Both the position numbers and the translations under genes were made by a program. From Actinomycetota bacterium (GTDB taxonomy: Bacteria > Actinomycetota > Thermoleophilia > Gaiellales > Gaiellaceae), in contig JACCRW010000159.1 in NCBI GenBank assembly GCA_013813345.1, positions 1-20,562 of the forward strand: DNA of 20,562 bases, read 5' to 3'. Below are positions 13,248 through 20,272 of the stretch, piece by piece. The stretch's first letter is position 1; the number at the start of each line of letters is the position of its first letter. Under the pieces are notes generated by a model, which did not search any database, was not told the origin of the DNA, and saw only the letters and a list, made by a program, of their open reading frames with translations.

Positions 13248-13742
13248 CTACGCGGCGCGGGAGAGACTTGTGTTGAATGAACACGAAGTCGCAAAGGCAG
13301 TCGCCTCCGCCCGCGAGCGGAGAACGACGATCTCGGTCGATCCGGCGTGGCGCTCCAGAAGCTCGAGGACGCGCGGGCGATGGCGGCGGCGGAAGCGGAG
13401 CAGCCAGAACAGCAGCTCGAGATTGACGAAATCGGCGACGCCGTCGGCGTGGAGACGGCCCCGATAGCGCCGACGGCGCCTGAGAACGCCGAGAAAGCAT
13501 TCCCACGAGCTCAGATCGAGGAACACCGCGGTGTCGGCGCGCGCGAGGCGCTCGTCCAGCGAGTCGAGACGCATCGCGTCGATCACCCATTCCTCCAAAG
13601 CGATGACTGCCGGCTGGATCTCCTCCCAATCCTTTCGATGAAAGTCGCCGTGGACGATCGGGAGGCCGAGCGTCTCGCCGAGCCGGTTGGCCAGCACCGT
13701 CTTACCTGAACCCGAGCAGCCAAGCACAGCGACGCGCCGCAT
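13248..13742 (-). CDS. P-loop kinase of the adenylate kinase-related/topology-modulation type
   Basis: The ATG at 13742 overlaps the smc stop by one base (TGATG). The 164-residue product starts MRRVAVLGCSGSGKTVLANR with Walker A at 8-15, then LGLPIVHGDFHRKDWEEIQP, WVIDAMRLDSLDERLARADT, VFLDLSSWECFLGVLRRRRR and IVVLRSRAEATAF. This is the layout of small kinases annotated as FlaR-like or adenylate kinase-related; the real substrate is unknown. The last dozen residues come from the second palindrome and are probably not ancestral. An in-frame extension upstream to 13979 exists but lies inside smc and does not look like protein. Overlap with smc implies cotranslation. Confidence 0.88.
   Translation of the reverse strand: MRRVAVLGCSGSGKTVLANRLGETLGLPIVHGDFHRKDWEEIQPAVIALEEWVIDAMRLDSLDERLARADTAVFLDLSSWECFLGVLRRRRRYRGRLHADGVADFVNLELLFWLLRFRRRHRPRVLELLERHAGSTEIVVLRSRAEATAFATSCSFNTSLSRAA
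13265..13290. repeat. Related imperfect inverted repeat, copy 2, in the kinase 3' end
   Basis: GACTTGTGTT-GAATG-AACACGAAGTC repeats the CTTGTGTT...AACAC-AAG core of copy 1 with a different loop and one bulged G. It encodes the last residues of the kinase (TSCSFNTSLS), so the element seems to have been captured by, or to have extended, that frame. Confidence 0.6.
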
Positions 13743-16700
13743 CAGGCGCTCATCGCAGCCGCATCCTCGCGCGGCAGCCGGCGCGAGACGACCTGGCTGA
13801 CGCCGTCGCCGCCCATCGTGACGCCGTAGAGGACGTCTGCGGCCTCCATCGTCCGCTTCTGGTGTGTGATCACGACGAACTGAGCGCGGTCGGCGTAGCG
13901 GCGCAGGAGCTCGACGAAGCGGCCGATGTTGGCGTCGTCGAGCGCGGCCTCGACCTCGTCGAGGAGGTAGAACGGGCACGGCTTGGCGAGGAAGAGCGCA
14001 AAGAGGAACGAGATCGCGCCGAGCGCCTTCTCGCCGCCGGAGAGCATCCCGAGCCGCGTGATCCTCTTTCCAGCCGGGCGAAGCTCGACCTCGATTCCCA
14101 GCTCGCCCTCGTCCTCCGGCTCGACGATTCTCAGCCGTCCCTCGCCCCCGGGGAAGAGCGTCTCGGAGACCTCCTCGAAATGCGCGGCGACCGCGGCGAA
14201 TGTCTCCGTGAAGCGGCGCTCGACCGTCGCGGCGAGGTCGGCGCGCAGCTCCTCGAGCTCCTTCAGGCTCGCCTCGAGGTCGGTGCGTTGGGCCTCGAGC
14301 TCGGCGAGCCGCTCCTGCTCGAGGGCGTACTCCTCCTTCGCGAGCGGATTCACCTGGCCGAGCTGGATCCGCCGCGCCTCTAGCCGCTCGACGCGTGCCA
14401 CGAGCTCGGCCCTGTCCTCGCCCTCAGCAGGATCGGCATCGCTCTCGTCGCGCCGCCGGCGCGCATCGACGGCGTCGGCCTCGATCCGCGTCAGCTCGAT
14501 CTCGATCTCCGTTGCTCTTTGAGCGGCGTCCTCGACTGCTTGACGGAGCTCGACCTCCGCAGCGCCGAGCTCGCGCAGGCGTCCACCGAGATCGCCCGCC
14601 CGCGTCGCTCCCGCATCGACGCGGGCGCGCAGCGGCGCCTCGAAGCGCGAAGCCGTCGTCGCGGCGATCGCGAGCGTCTCGTCCAGGCGCTCGGCACCCC
14701 CGAGCACGCGCCGGAGCAGATCGGGATCGAGCCTCGGAGTGCGACGAGCCGTCTCGGCCGCCGTGCCGCCGGCGCTCCGCGCGGACTCGGATGCGGCGGC
14801 AGCTTCCCTAGCGAGCCGCTCGGCCTCCTCGGTAAGCGCTTGAGCCTCGCGCTCGACCTCGGCGCGGTCGCGCTCCGAAACCTCGAGCAGGCGGATCTGA
14901 CCGGAGCCGCCGAGTTGCGCCCGAACGAGCTCCGCCGCGGCGCCGCGCTCGTTCGCCTGGGTGGCCTCTCGACGCGCCTCGTGCTCGAGCGCGCCGACGC
15001 GGGCGAGTTCTGCGCCGAGGGTGCCGGCGCGCTCGGCAGCAGTGTGTGTGCGCGCGCGAAGCGGCTCTTCGAGCCGGACTGCGATCGCGACCGCGCCGAG
15101 CAGCGCGTCGTCGAGCCGATCCGCACACGCACCGAAGCGGCGAAGCAGGATCGGATCCACGTTTCGCACCGACCGAAGGTGCGCCACCTTCGCGTACGCG
15201 GCCTCGGTCTCCTCGGCTTGCCGCTCAGCCATCTCCGCTGCCGATCCTGCTTCGGCAGCGGCACGGGCGAGCTCGGCGACCTCGCTCTGCAGCTCCCGGC
15301 GGCGCGCCTCGAGCTCGAGCAGGACGGCCTCGGCCGTCTCGCCGGCGAACCAGAGCTCGCCGCGACCGGGGTCGTAGCCGAAGCCCTCCGCGGTCACCGC
15401 GGGGACGCGACTCGCAAGCAGCTCCTCGAGCGGCACGACCGCCAGCTCGGCGACGCGCTCGGACGGCGAGCGGCCGACGAGCACGGCGAGGCTGCCGAGA
15501 CCGGCTTCGCGAGCGCGACGCAGCAGGTCGAGACCCGCCACGGCATCGTCGGCGACGAGGGCCGAGGCCCGCCACCCGAGTGCGGCTGCGACCGCGCGCT
15601 CCGTGCCGGCGACGACGTCGAGCAGGGAGAGCGCGAGCGGTGTTCCCGTGGCCGCGAGCTTCCTCGCCGCGGGCGGAATCCCCTCCCGCTCGGCGAGTGA
15701 GCGCTCGAGCGCGGCCAGCCGCTCGGTCGAGATCGCGGCACGCGCGGCAAGATCGTCGCGGGCATGCGCCGCGGAGCGCGCGGCGGCTGTGGCCTCGTTG
15801 GCCGCGAGCTCGAGCTCCTGCGGCGTCAGGTCCGTTCGGCGGGCGAGCGCCTCGGCCTCGGCGAGCTCGATGCGCAACCGCTCCCGCAGCGTCGCTGAGG
15901 ACTCCCGCCGGAGCGCGATCCGCTCGCGGGCGCTGCCGAGCGCGTAGAGAGCGGCGCCCGCCCCCTCGCGACCGCCCGCGACCTCTGCTAGCGCCTGCTC
16001 GAGCTCCCGCCGCTCAGTGCTGAGCGAGCTCAGCCGCTCCTCCGCACGTCCTGCCGCGGCGCGCTCCAGTGCGGCAAGCCGCTCCTGAGCGGCCCGGGCG
16101 CGCTCGGCGCCGGCTCCACTCGCGGCGGCCGCAGCGCGTGCCCTTGCCGTAGCCTCCGCCGCCGCGAGCTCGAGCGCTCGCAGCGTCTCGTCCGTGAGCT
16201 CCGTCGCCACTGCCTCGGCGTCCGCGACATCCGCGCGCAGGCGCTCGAGCAAGCTCGTCGCACCCTCGCGCCGCAACGTCAGCCGCTCGGTGGCCGACTG
16301 CAAGCGGTACATCGCCTTCAGCGCGGCCTCGCGGCGACCGGCGGCGTCTGCGAGCTCGTCCTCGGCCTCCTGCCGCTCCGCGAGCAGGGTGTGGAGCCGG
16401 GTCTGGGCCCGCCTGCGGGCGATCCCAGAGGCGGTCTTCCGCTCCTCGGCCTCCGCTCGGCGCGCCTCGGCGGCGGCGAGGTCGAGATCGGCGACCCGCG
16501 CCCGCAGACCTCCGATCTCCGCGAGAAGCCTCTCGGCCCGCTCGGCAGCGCTTGCCTGGAGCGCCAGCGGGCGCAGGCGCTTGCGCACCTCCGCCTCGAC
16601 GTCGCGTGCTCGCTCGACCTGGATCCCGACGCGGTTCAGCTTCAGCTCTGCGCGATGCTTGCGGCGCTTGAACTTGCCAAGGCCGGCCGCCTCCTCGACC

Positions 16701-17185
16701 AGCTCGCGCCGCTCCTCCGGCTTCGAGGCGAGCACGGCCTCGACCTTGCCCTGGCTGACGATCGAGTGCATCGTCCCGCTGAGGCCGACGTCCGCGAGCA
16801 ACTCGACGAGGTCGGTGCGGCGGACGTGCGCCCGATTGACGAGGTACTGACCCTCGCCGCCGCGATGGAGCCGTCGTGCGATCGAGACTTCCGAGAACGC
16901 GAGCTCAGGGCCGAAGCCGCCGTCCTCGTTGTCGAAGACGAGCTCGACCTCGCAGCTCTCGGCGGGCTTGCGGCCCTCGGCGCCGTTGAACAGTACGTCG
17001 TCGGGCTTGTCCGCCCGCAGCTCGGACGGAGTCAGCGAGCCGGCCGCCCACACGATGGCGTCGGCAACGTTCGACTTGCCGGAGCCGTTCGGGCCGACGA
17101 CGACGGAGACCCCCGGCTCCAGCTTCAGCTCGAGCGTGTCCGGAAACGACTTGAATCCACGCAGGCGGAGAGAGCGCAGGTGCAC
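13742..17185 (-). CDS. smc: Chromosome segregation ATPase SMC
   Basis: The 1147-residue protein has the full SMC plan. The N-terminal head carries VVVGPNGSGKSNVADAIVWA (Walker A 30-38) and the Q-loop VSQGKVEAVLASKPEERREL. The first coiled-coil arm covers about 170-500. The hinge covers about 500-620, with GTERAVAAALGWRASALVAD and GYDPGRGELWFAGETAEAVL. The second arm covers 620-990. The C-terminal head has LSGGEKALGAISF (from 1048) and PFYLLDEVEAALDD (D1076, E1077). It compacts and individualises sister chromosomes as a dimer with ScpA/ScpB, which are not in this window. Each arm contains an internal duplication (283-380 with 404-500; about 678-740 with 821-883). Start GTG 17185 is supported by a TAGCCT box 6 nt before it. 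Confidence 0.98.
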   Translation of the reverse strand: MHLRSLRLRGFKSFPDTLELKLEPGVSVVVGPNGSGKSNVADAIVWAAGSLTPSELRADKPDDVLFNGAEGRKPAESCEVELVFDNEDGGFGPELAFSEVSIARRLHRGGEGQYLVNRAHVRRTDLVELLADVGLSGTMHSIVSQGKVEAVLASKPEERRELVEEAAGLGKFKRRKHRAELKLNRVGIQVERARDVEAEVRKRLRPLALQASAAERAERLLAEIGGLRARVADLDLAAAEARRAEAEERKTASGIARRRAQTRLHTLLAERQEAEDELADAAGRREAALKAMYRLQSATERLTLRREGATSLLERLRADVADAEAVATELTDETLRALELAAAEATARARAAAAASGAGAERARAAQERLAALERAAAGRAEERLSSLSTERRELEQALAEVAGGREGAGAALYALGSARERIALRRESSATLRERLRIELAEAEALARRTDLTPQELELAANEATAAARSAAHARDDLAARAAISTERLAALERSLAEREGIPPAARKLAATGTPLALSLLDVVAGTERAVAAALGWRASALVADDAVAGLDLLRRAREAGLGSLAVLVGRSPSERVAELAVVPLEELLASRVPAVTAEGFGYDPGRGELWFAGETAEAVLLELEARRRELQSEVAELARAAAEAGSAAEMAERQAEETEAAYAKVAHLRSVRNVDPILLRRFGACADRLDDALLGAVAIAVRLEEPLRARTHTAAERAGTLGAELARVGALEHEARREATQANERGAAAELVRAQLGGSGQIRLLEVSERDRAEVEREAQALTEEAERLAREAAAASESARSAGGTAAETARRTPRLDPDLLRRVLGGAERLDETLAIAATTASRFEAPLRARVDAGATRAGDLGGRLRELGAAEVELRQAVEDAAQRATEIEIELTRIEADAVDARRRRDESDADPAEGEDRAELVARVERLEARRIQLGQVNPLAKEEYALEQERLAELEAQRTDLEASLKELEELRADLAATVERRFTETFAAVAAHFEEVSETLFPGGEGRLRIVEPEDEGELGIEVELRPAGKRITRLGMLSGGEKALGAISFLFALFLAKPCPFYLLDEVEAALDDANIGRFVELLRRYADRAQFVVITHQKRTMEAADVLYGVTMGGDGVSQVVSRRLPREDAAAMSA

Positions 17186-17191
17186 GGAACG

Positions 17192-17197
17192 AGGCTA
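17192..17197 (-). promoter_or_regulatory. Candidate -10 box of smc (leaderless)
   Basis: TAGCCT on the minus strand ends 6 nt before the smc GTG, in the 50-nt gap after the toxin gene. The same hexamer and spacing occur at both MmcQ/YjbR copies. Confidence 0.45.
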
Positions 17198-17235
17198 GCG
17201 CGGCCTGCGGACGAGGCTTGGGCGGACGGCGACGG

Positions 17236-17625
17236 TCATTCGCCCACGAGCCAGTGCTCGATGCTGACGCCGGGCATCGGAAAGTCCTTCGGATTGCCTG
17301 TTGCAAGCACCGCGCCGACGCCCACCGCCGCGGCCGCGATCAGGCAATCGGCTTGACTCAACGTCAGGCCCTTCGCCGCGAACGTCCGACGCCAGCCACC
17401 CGCGAGCTCGCCCTCCACCGTGCCGAGCGGGGCGAGGCGAAGCGCGCCTACGAACCTCTCCAGCACCGCCTCCTCGCCGGGACGATGCCCGCGCCAGAGC
17501 TCCTCGACGTTGATCGCACAGACGTAAGGAACGGGCTCGAGCTCCCTGAGCTTGCTGAGGCGCTCCGCTGCGGGTCTCCCGCGGAGCACGTCGATCAAGA
17601 CGGTCGTATCGAGGAGAAGCGACAC
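17236..17625 (-). CDS. vapC: VapC-type PIN-domain toxin (putative ribonuclease)
   Basis: The 129-residue protein has the PIN-domain acidic residues in order: LLLDTTVLIDVLRG (D6), INVEELWRG (E41), LSQADCLIAAAAV (D93) and ATGNPKDF (N111, D114). PIN toxins cut RNA, often tRNA or rRNA, in a metal-dependent way, and are neutralised by the antitoxin encoded 6 nt upstream. Start is GTG 17625. The pair interrupts the usual rnc-smc adjacency, suggesting later insertion. The target is not predictable. All acidic positions I would expect are present, so the toxin is probably active. Confidence 0.92.
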   Translation of the reverse strand: MSLLLDTTVLIDVLRGRPAAERLSKLRELEPVPYVCAINVEELWRGHRPGEEAVLERFVGALRLAPLGTVEGELAGGWRRTFAAKGLTLSQADCLIAAAAVGVGAVLATGNPKDFPMPGVSIEHWLVGE

Positions 17626-17631
17626 CGACTC

Positions 17632-17868
17632 TCAGCCGGTGCGGCGCGGATCGTGCCGCCTCTGCTCGCGCACCCATTCGCCGGAATCGCCGTCCCAGTC
17701 GTGACCGTCGCTGAGGGCTCCGAGCGAGGCGACGATCTCGTCCCAGCGCCGCGCGTCGTCAAGCGCTTGCTCAACCGTGCGGGCGATGAACGCGCTTCGC
17801 CGGCGCGGGCCTACCCGGCGGTCGACCTGCGCGACGAGATCGTCGGCCAGAGTGATGTGCAAACGCAT
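17632..17868 (-). CDS. vapB: VapB-type ribbon-helix-helix antitoxin
   Basis: The 78-residue product begins MRLHITLADDLVAQVDRRVG and continues SAFIARTVEQALDDARR, a ribbon-helix-helix DNA-binding domain, followed by an acidic and tryptophan-containing tail (GHDWDGDSGEWVREQ) of the sort that wraps the PIN active site. It should bind the toxin and repress its own promoter. The ATG at 17868 is preceded by TAACTT ending 6 nt away, and the gap of 31 nt to rnc is large enough for this promoter only. The pair with the PIN gene 6 nt downstream makes the antitoxin call secure. Confidence 0.88.
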   Translation of the reverse strand: MRLHITLADDLVAQVDRRVGPRRRSAFIARTVEQALDDARRWDEIVASLGALSDGHDWDGDSGEWVREQRRHDPRRTG

Positions 17869-17874
17869 GTGCCG

Positions 17875-17880
17875 AAGTTA
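17875..17880 (-). promoter_or_regulatory. Candidate -10 box of vapBC (leaderless)
   Basis: TAACTT on the minus strand ends 6 nt before the vapB ATG, just downstream of the rnc stop. It would give the toxin-antitoxin pair its own transcript. Confidence 0.45.
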
Positions 17881-17899
17881 GCACACAGGGCGGGGGAGG

Positions 17900-18559
17900 C
17901 TAGGCCGCGCCCAAGAGCGCCGCCAGCGCCTCGCTCGCCGCAGCCTGCTCGGCGTCCTTCTTCGAGCGACCAACTCCGCGGCCGAGCTCCTCCCCGTCGA
18001 CGAGCGCCGCGCAGGAGAAGCGGCGATCGTGCGGAGGCCCTTCGACGCTGAGGACCGAGTACGACACGGACCGGCCCGACCGCGCGAGCGCCTCCTGGAG
18101 CTCGGTCTTGTGGTCGACGTGAGTCGAGGAGGCATAGTCGATCCGGTCCGAGAAGGCCGCCACGATCGCGGCCTCGATCGGCTCGTAGCCGTGGACGAGG
18201 AAGAGCGCTGCGATCGCCGCCTCGAGGAGCGCCGCCGTCACGTTCCTGCTCTTGACGATCCGCGCCAGCTCTTCCGGGGCGATCCCGCCGGCCGCGGCCG
18301 CCTTCCCGAGGCGCGCACCGAGGTCGAGGTCGCGGGCGACGAGCGCGCAGCTCGCCCGGGAGACGACGTGCGAGCGGATCTTCGCGAGCCGGCCCTCCGC
18401 CGCATCCGGGTAGCGGTTGTAGAGCTCGCGCGCGATCGCGAGCTCCAGCACGCTGTCACCCAGGAACTCCAGCCGCTCGTACGAGGCGGCACGATCGGAT
18501 GCCCAGGACGTGTGCGTGAAAACGTGCTCGAGCCGCTCGGCGGGAAGCGAGTCGAGCAG
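17900..18559 (-). CDS. rnc: Ribonuclease III, apparent CTG start
   Basis: Read from CTG 18559 the protein is 219 residues. It contains VFTHTSWASDRAASYERLEF and LGDSVLELA (catalytic E31 and D35), then SRNVTAALLEAAIAALFLV, and a C-terminal double-stranded RNA-binding domain starting DHKTELQEALARSG and ending GVGRSKKDAEQAAASEALAA. No ATG, GTG or TTG exists in this frame between a stop inside acpP and GTG 18451, which lies after the catalytic block; CTG 18559 gives the normal length. In the second metal-binding block the Asp of the usual LADxxEA (E. coli D114) is Ala, while the Glu (E117) is kept. RNase III matures rRNA and cuts structured mRNAs. It follows acpP, the common arrangement. Confidence 0.93.
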   Translation of the reverse strand: MLDSLPAERLEHVFTHTSWASDRAASYERLEFLGDSVLELAIARELYNRYPDAAEGRLAKIRSHVVSRASCALVARDLDLGARLGKAAAAGGIAPEELARIVKSRNVTAALLEAAIAALFLVHGYEPIEAAIVAAFSDRIDYASSTHVDHKTELQEALARSGRSVSYSVLSVEGPPHDRRFSCAALVDGEELGRGVGRSKKDAEQAAASEALAALLGAA

Positions 18560-18596
18560 GCGCCCGAGTGGTTCCGGGTCGCCTGTCGGCGCCGCG

Positions 18597-18842
18597 TTAC
18601 TGGTGGGTCGAGACGTAGTCGACGGCCTGACCGACCGTGGTTATCTTCTGGGCGTCCTCGTCCGAGATCTTGATCCCGAACTGATCCTCGAGCTCCATGA
18701 TCAGCTCGACGAGGTCGAGCGAGTCGGCGTCCAGATCCTCCTGGAACGAGGCCTCCTCGTTGATGTCGGCCTCTTCGACCCCGAGCTGCTCGGTCAGGAC
18801 TTCCTTGACCCGTTCGAAGACTTCTTCACGCGACGCTGCCAC
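18597..18842 (-). CDS. acpP: Acyl carrier protein
   Basis: The 81-residue acidic protein has the phosphopantetheine site in QEDLDADSLDLVELIMELED, with Ser41 as the attachment residue, and ends ITTVGQAVDYVSTHQ. It carries growing acyl chains for fatty acid synthesis and feeds PlsX, encoded just upstream. The start GTG 18842 has a GAGGT ribosome-binding site at 4 nt. The 60-nt gap from plsX contains a 10-bp direct repeat that might bind a regulator. The stop lies shortly before the rnc frame. Confidence 0.97.
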   Translation of the reverse strand: MAASREEVFERVKEVLTEQLGVEEADINEEASFQEDLDADSLDLVELIMELEDQFGIKISDEDAQKITTVGQAVDYVSTHQ

Positions 18843-18846
18843 ATCG

Positions 18847-18851
18847 ACCTC
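18847..18851 (-). promoter_or_regulatory. Ribosome-binding site of acpP
   Basis: GAGGT (within GTGAGGTCGAT) lies 4 nt before the acpP GTG and fixes that start. Confidence 0.65.
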
Positions 18852-18868
18852 ACTTGAACGAATGGATG

Positions 18869-18891
18869 GGTGGGAGTAAGCGGTGGGAGTA
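18869..18891. repeat. Two 10-bp direct repeats upstream of acpP
   Basis: GGTGGGAGTA occurs at 18869-18878 and again at 18882-18891, 13 nt apart, between plsX and acpP. It could be an operator or a chance repeat in a short G-rich gap. Confidence 0.4.
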
Positions 18892-18902
18892 GAGCGCGCC
18901 GA

Positions 18903-19991
18903 TCATACAGTCGTCGCCGAACGGCGCTCCGGCATGCTCGCAGCCAGGCGAGCGACGACGTCACGCTCGACTCCGCGGGCGGCGAGCCGGATCGCATTTC
19001 CGATCGCAGCACGGGACGAGTTGCCGTGCGCGATCACGGAGAGGCCGCGCAGCCCGAGCAGGTAGGCACCACCGTAGGTGTCGGGATCTAGGCGGTCGCG
19101 CAGGCGCTGAGCGGCTGGGCGGATCAGGAGGCCGCCGAGGCGTCCGCTCGGCGTCGACGCGATCTCCAAGCGGAGGGCGTCGAGCAAGGTGGAGATCGTT
19201 CCCTCGAGAAGCTTCAGCGCGACGTTGCCGGTGAAGCCGTCGCAGACGACGACGTCGGCAGCTCCGGCGAGGAGGTCGCCGCTCTCCGCATTGCCGGCGA
19301 AGCCGAGATCGGCGGCGTTCGCGAGAAGCGCATGCGCCTCGAGAGTCAGTTGGTTCCCCTTCTCGGGCTCCTCGCCGATCGAGAGCAGGCGAACCTCGGG
19401 GCTTGCGACCGCGAGCAGCTCCCGCGCGAAGATCGAGCCCATCGCGGCGAACTGGAGCAGGTGCTCCGGACGCGCGTCGGCGTTCGCGCCCGCGTCGAGC
19501 AGGAGCGAGGGACCCCTGGCGGTTGGGATCACGACGGCGATCGCCGGTCGCGCGACGCCCTCGAGCCGCCGCAGGTGGATCAGGCCGGCAGCGAGCATCG
19601 CGCCGGTGCTGCCGGCCGACACGACGGCGTCGGCATGACCGGCAGCGACGGCTCGGCAGGCGGCGACGAGCGACGAGTCCGGTTTCGCGCGGACTGCTTC
19701 GGACGGCTTCTCGCGCATCCCGATCACGTCGGGCGCCTCGACGAGCTCGAGTCCGCCGGTCTCGAGCCCCGCCGGCCCGAAGAGGATCGGCGTCAGCCCC
19801 TTGCCTGCGGCGAGCAGCGCGCCCGCGACGACCTCGTCAGGGGCGCCGTCCCCGCCCATCGCATCGACCGCGATGCGCGCGCGCCCCTGGCCGGCGCCGG
19901 CTCCCACCGGGCCCAGTTGTTCATGTGATCTCCGGCTCCGCCGTCGCCCGGCCCCTGACGGCACCCGGCTCTCCGAGTCCGTATTACTCAT
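18903..19991 (-). CDS. plsX: Phosphate acyltransferase PlsX
   Basis: The 362-residue product has a basic N-terminal extension of about 38 residues (SGAGRRRSRRSHEQLGPVGA) before the PlsX core: RIAVDAMGGDGAPDEVVAGA, VVSAGSTGAMLAAGL, LLLDAGANADARPEHLLQFA, VVCDGFTGNVALKLLEGT, and a closing HGNSSRAAIGNAIRLA. PlsX converts acyl-ACP to acyl-phosphate, the donor for the first step of phospholipid synthesis, at the inner face of the membrane. The ATG at 19991 has a good ribosome-binding site, which supports including the extension. It lies between rpmF and acpP, the classical rpmF-plsX-fab order. Confidence 0.97.
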   Translation of the reverse strand: MSNTDSESRVPSGAGRRRSRRSHEQLGPVGAGAGQGRARIAVDAMGGDGAPDEVVAGALLAAGKGLTPILFGPAGLETGGLELVEAPDVIGMREKPSEAVRAKPDSSLVAACRAVAAGHADAVVSAGSTGAMLAAGLIHLRRLEGVARPAIAVVIPTARGPSLLLDAGANADARPEHLLQFAAMGSIFARELLAVASPEVRLLSIGEEPEKGNQLTLEAHALLANAADLGFAGNAESGDLLAGAADVVVCDGFTGNVALKLLEGTISTLLDALRLEIASTPSGRLGGLLIRPAAQRLRDRLDPDTYGGAYLLGLRGLSVIAHGNSSRAAIGNAIRLAARGVERDVVARLAASMPERRSATTV

Positions 19992-19995
19992 ACTG

Positions 19996-20003
19996 TCCTC
20001 TCC
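19996..20003 (-). promoter_or_regulatory. Ribosome-binding site of plsX
   Basis: GGAGAGGA lies 4 nt before the ATG at 19991 and supports the longer N-terminus, which otherwise looks unlike the family. Confidence 0.7.
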
Positions 20004-20048
20004 GGCCGTGCACCGTCAGGAACGCGCCAGGAACGCGCGAGTCATTCG

Positions 20049-20237
20049 CTACGGAGCGGGAGTGCGGAGCGGCTCGATCTCGCGGCCCTTGTACGTCTTG
20101 CAGGTCGGGCACACGTGATGCGGGCGCTTGGGCTGATGACAGGTCGGGCAGACGTTGACGCGCGGCGAATCGATCCCGTGCTGAGCGCGGCGCTTGTCTC
20201 GACGTGCCTTCGAGGTTTTCTTCTTGGGGACTGCCAT
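20049..20237 (-). CDS. rpmF: 50S ribosomal protein L32 (zinc-binding form)
   Basis: The 62-residue protein starts MAVPKKKTSKARRDKRRAQH and carries a zinc ribbon VCPTCHQPKRPHHVCPTC with C30, C33, C43 and C46. All four cysteines are present, so it is the zinc-containing (C+) form. A TACACT hexamer lies 12 nt before the ATG and may be its promoter, giving a very short leader. It precedes plsX by 57 nt, the conserved pairing of L32 with lipid genes. Confidence 0.97.
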   Translation of the reverse strand: MAVPKKKTSKARRDKRRAQHGIDSPRVNVCPTCHQPKRPHHVCPTCKTYKGREIEPLRTPAP

Positions 20238-20272
20238 CGGCGGTTGCCGAGTGTAGCGAAACGTCGCGCCGA

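Noticed and set aside
13205..13290. Palindromes as CRISPR repeats or insertion-sequence ends
   Set aside because: There are only two copies with different loops, no spacers of equal size, no transposase and no target-site duplication in view.
13743..13979. Upstream extension of the P-loop kinase into smc
   Set aside because: The added residues are Arg-rich out-of-frame smc sequence, and the Walker A motif begins a normal distance after the ATG at 13742.
14400..16100. SMC arm sequence as a separate low-complexity or repeat element
   Set aside because: The G+C-rich repeats are in frame and form heptad coiled coil within a complete SMC protein.
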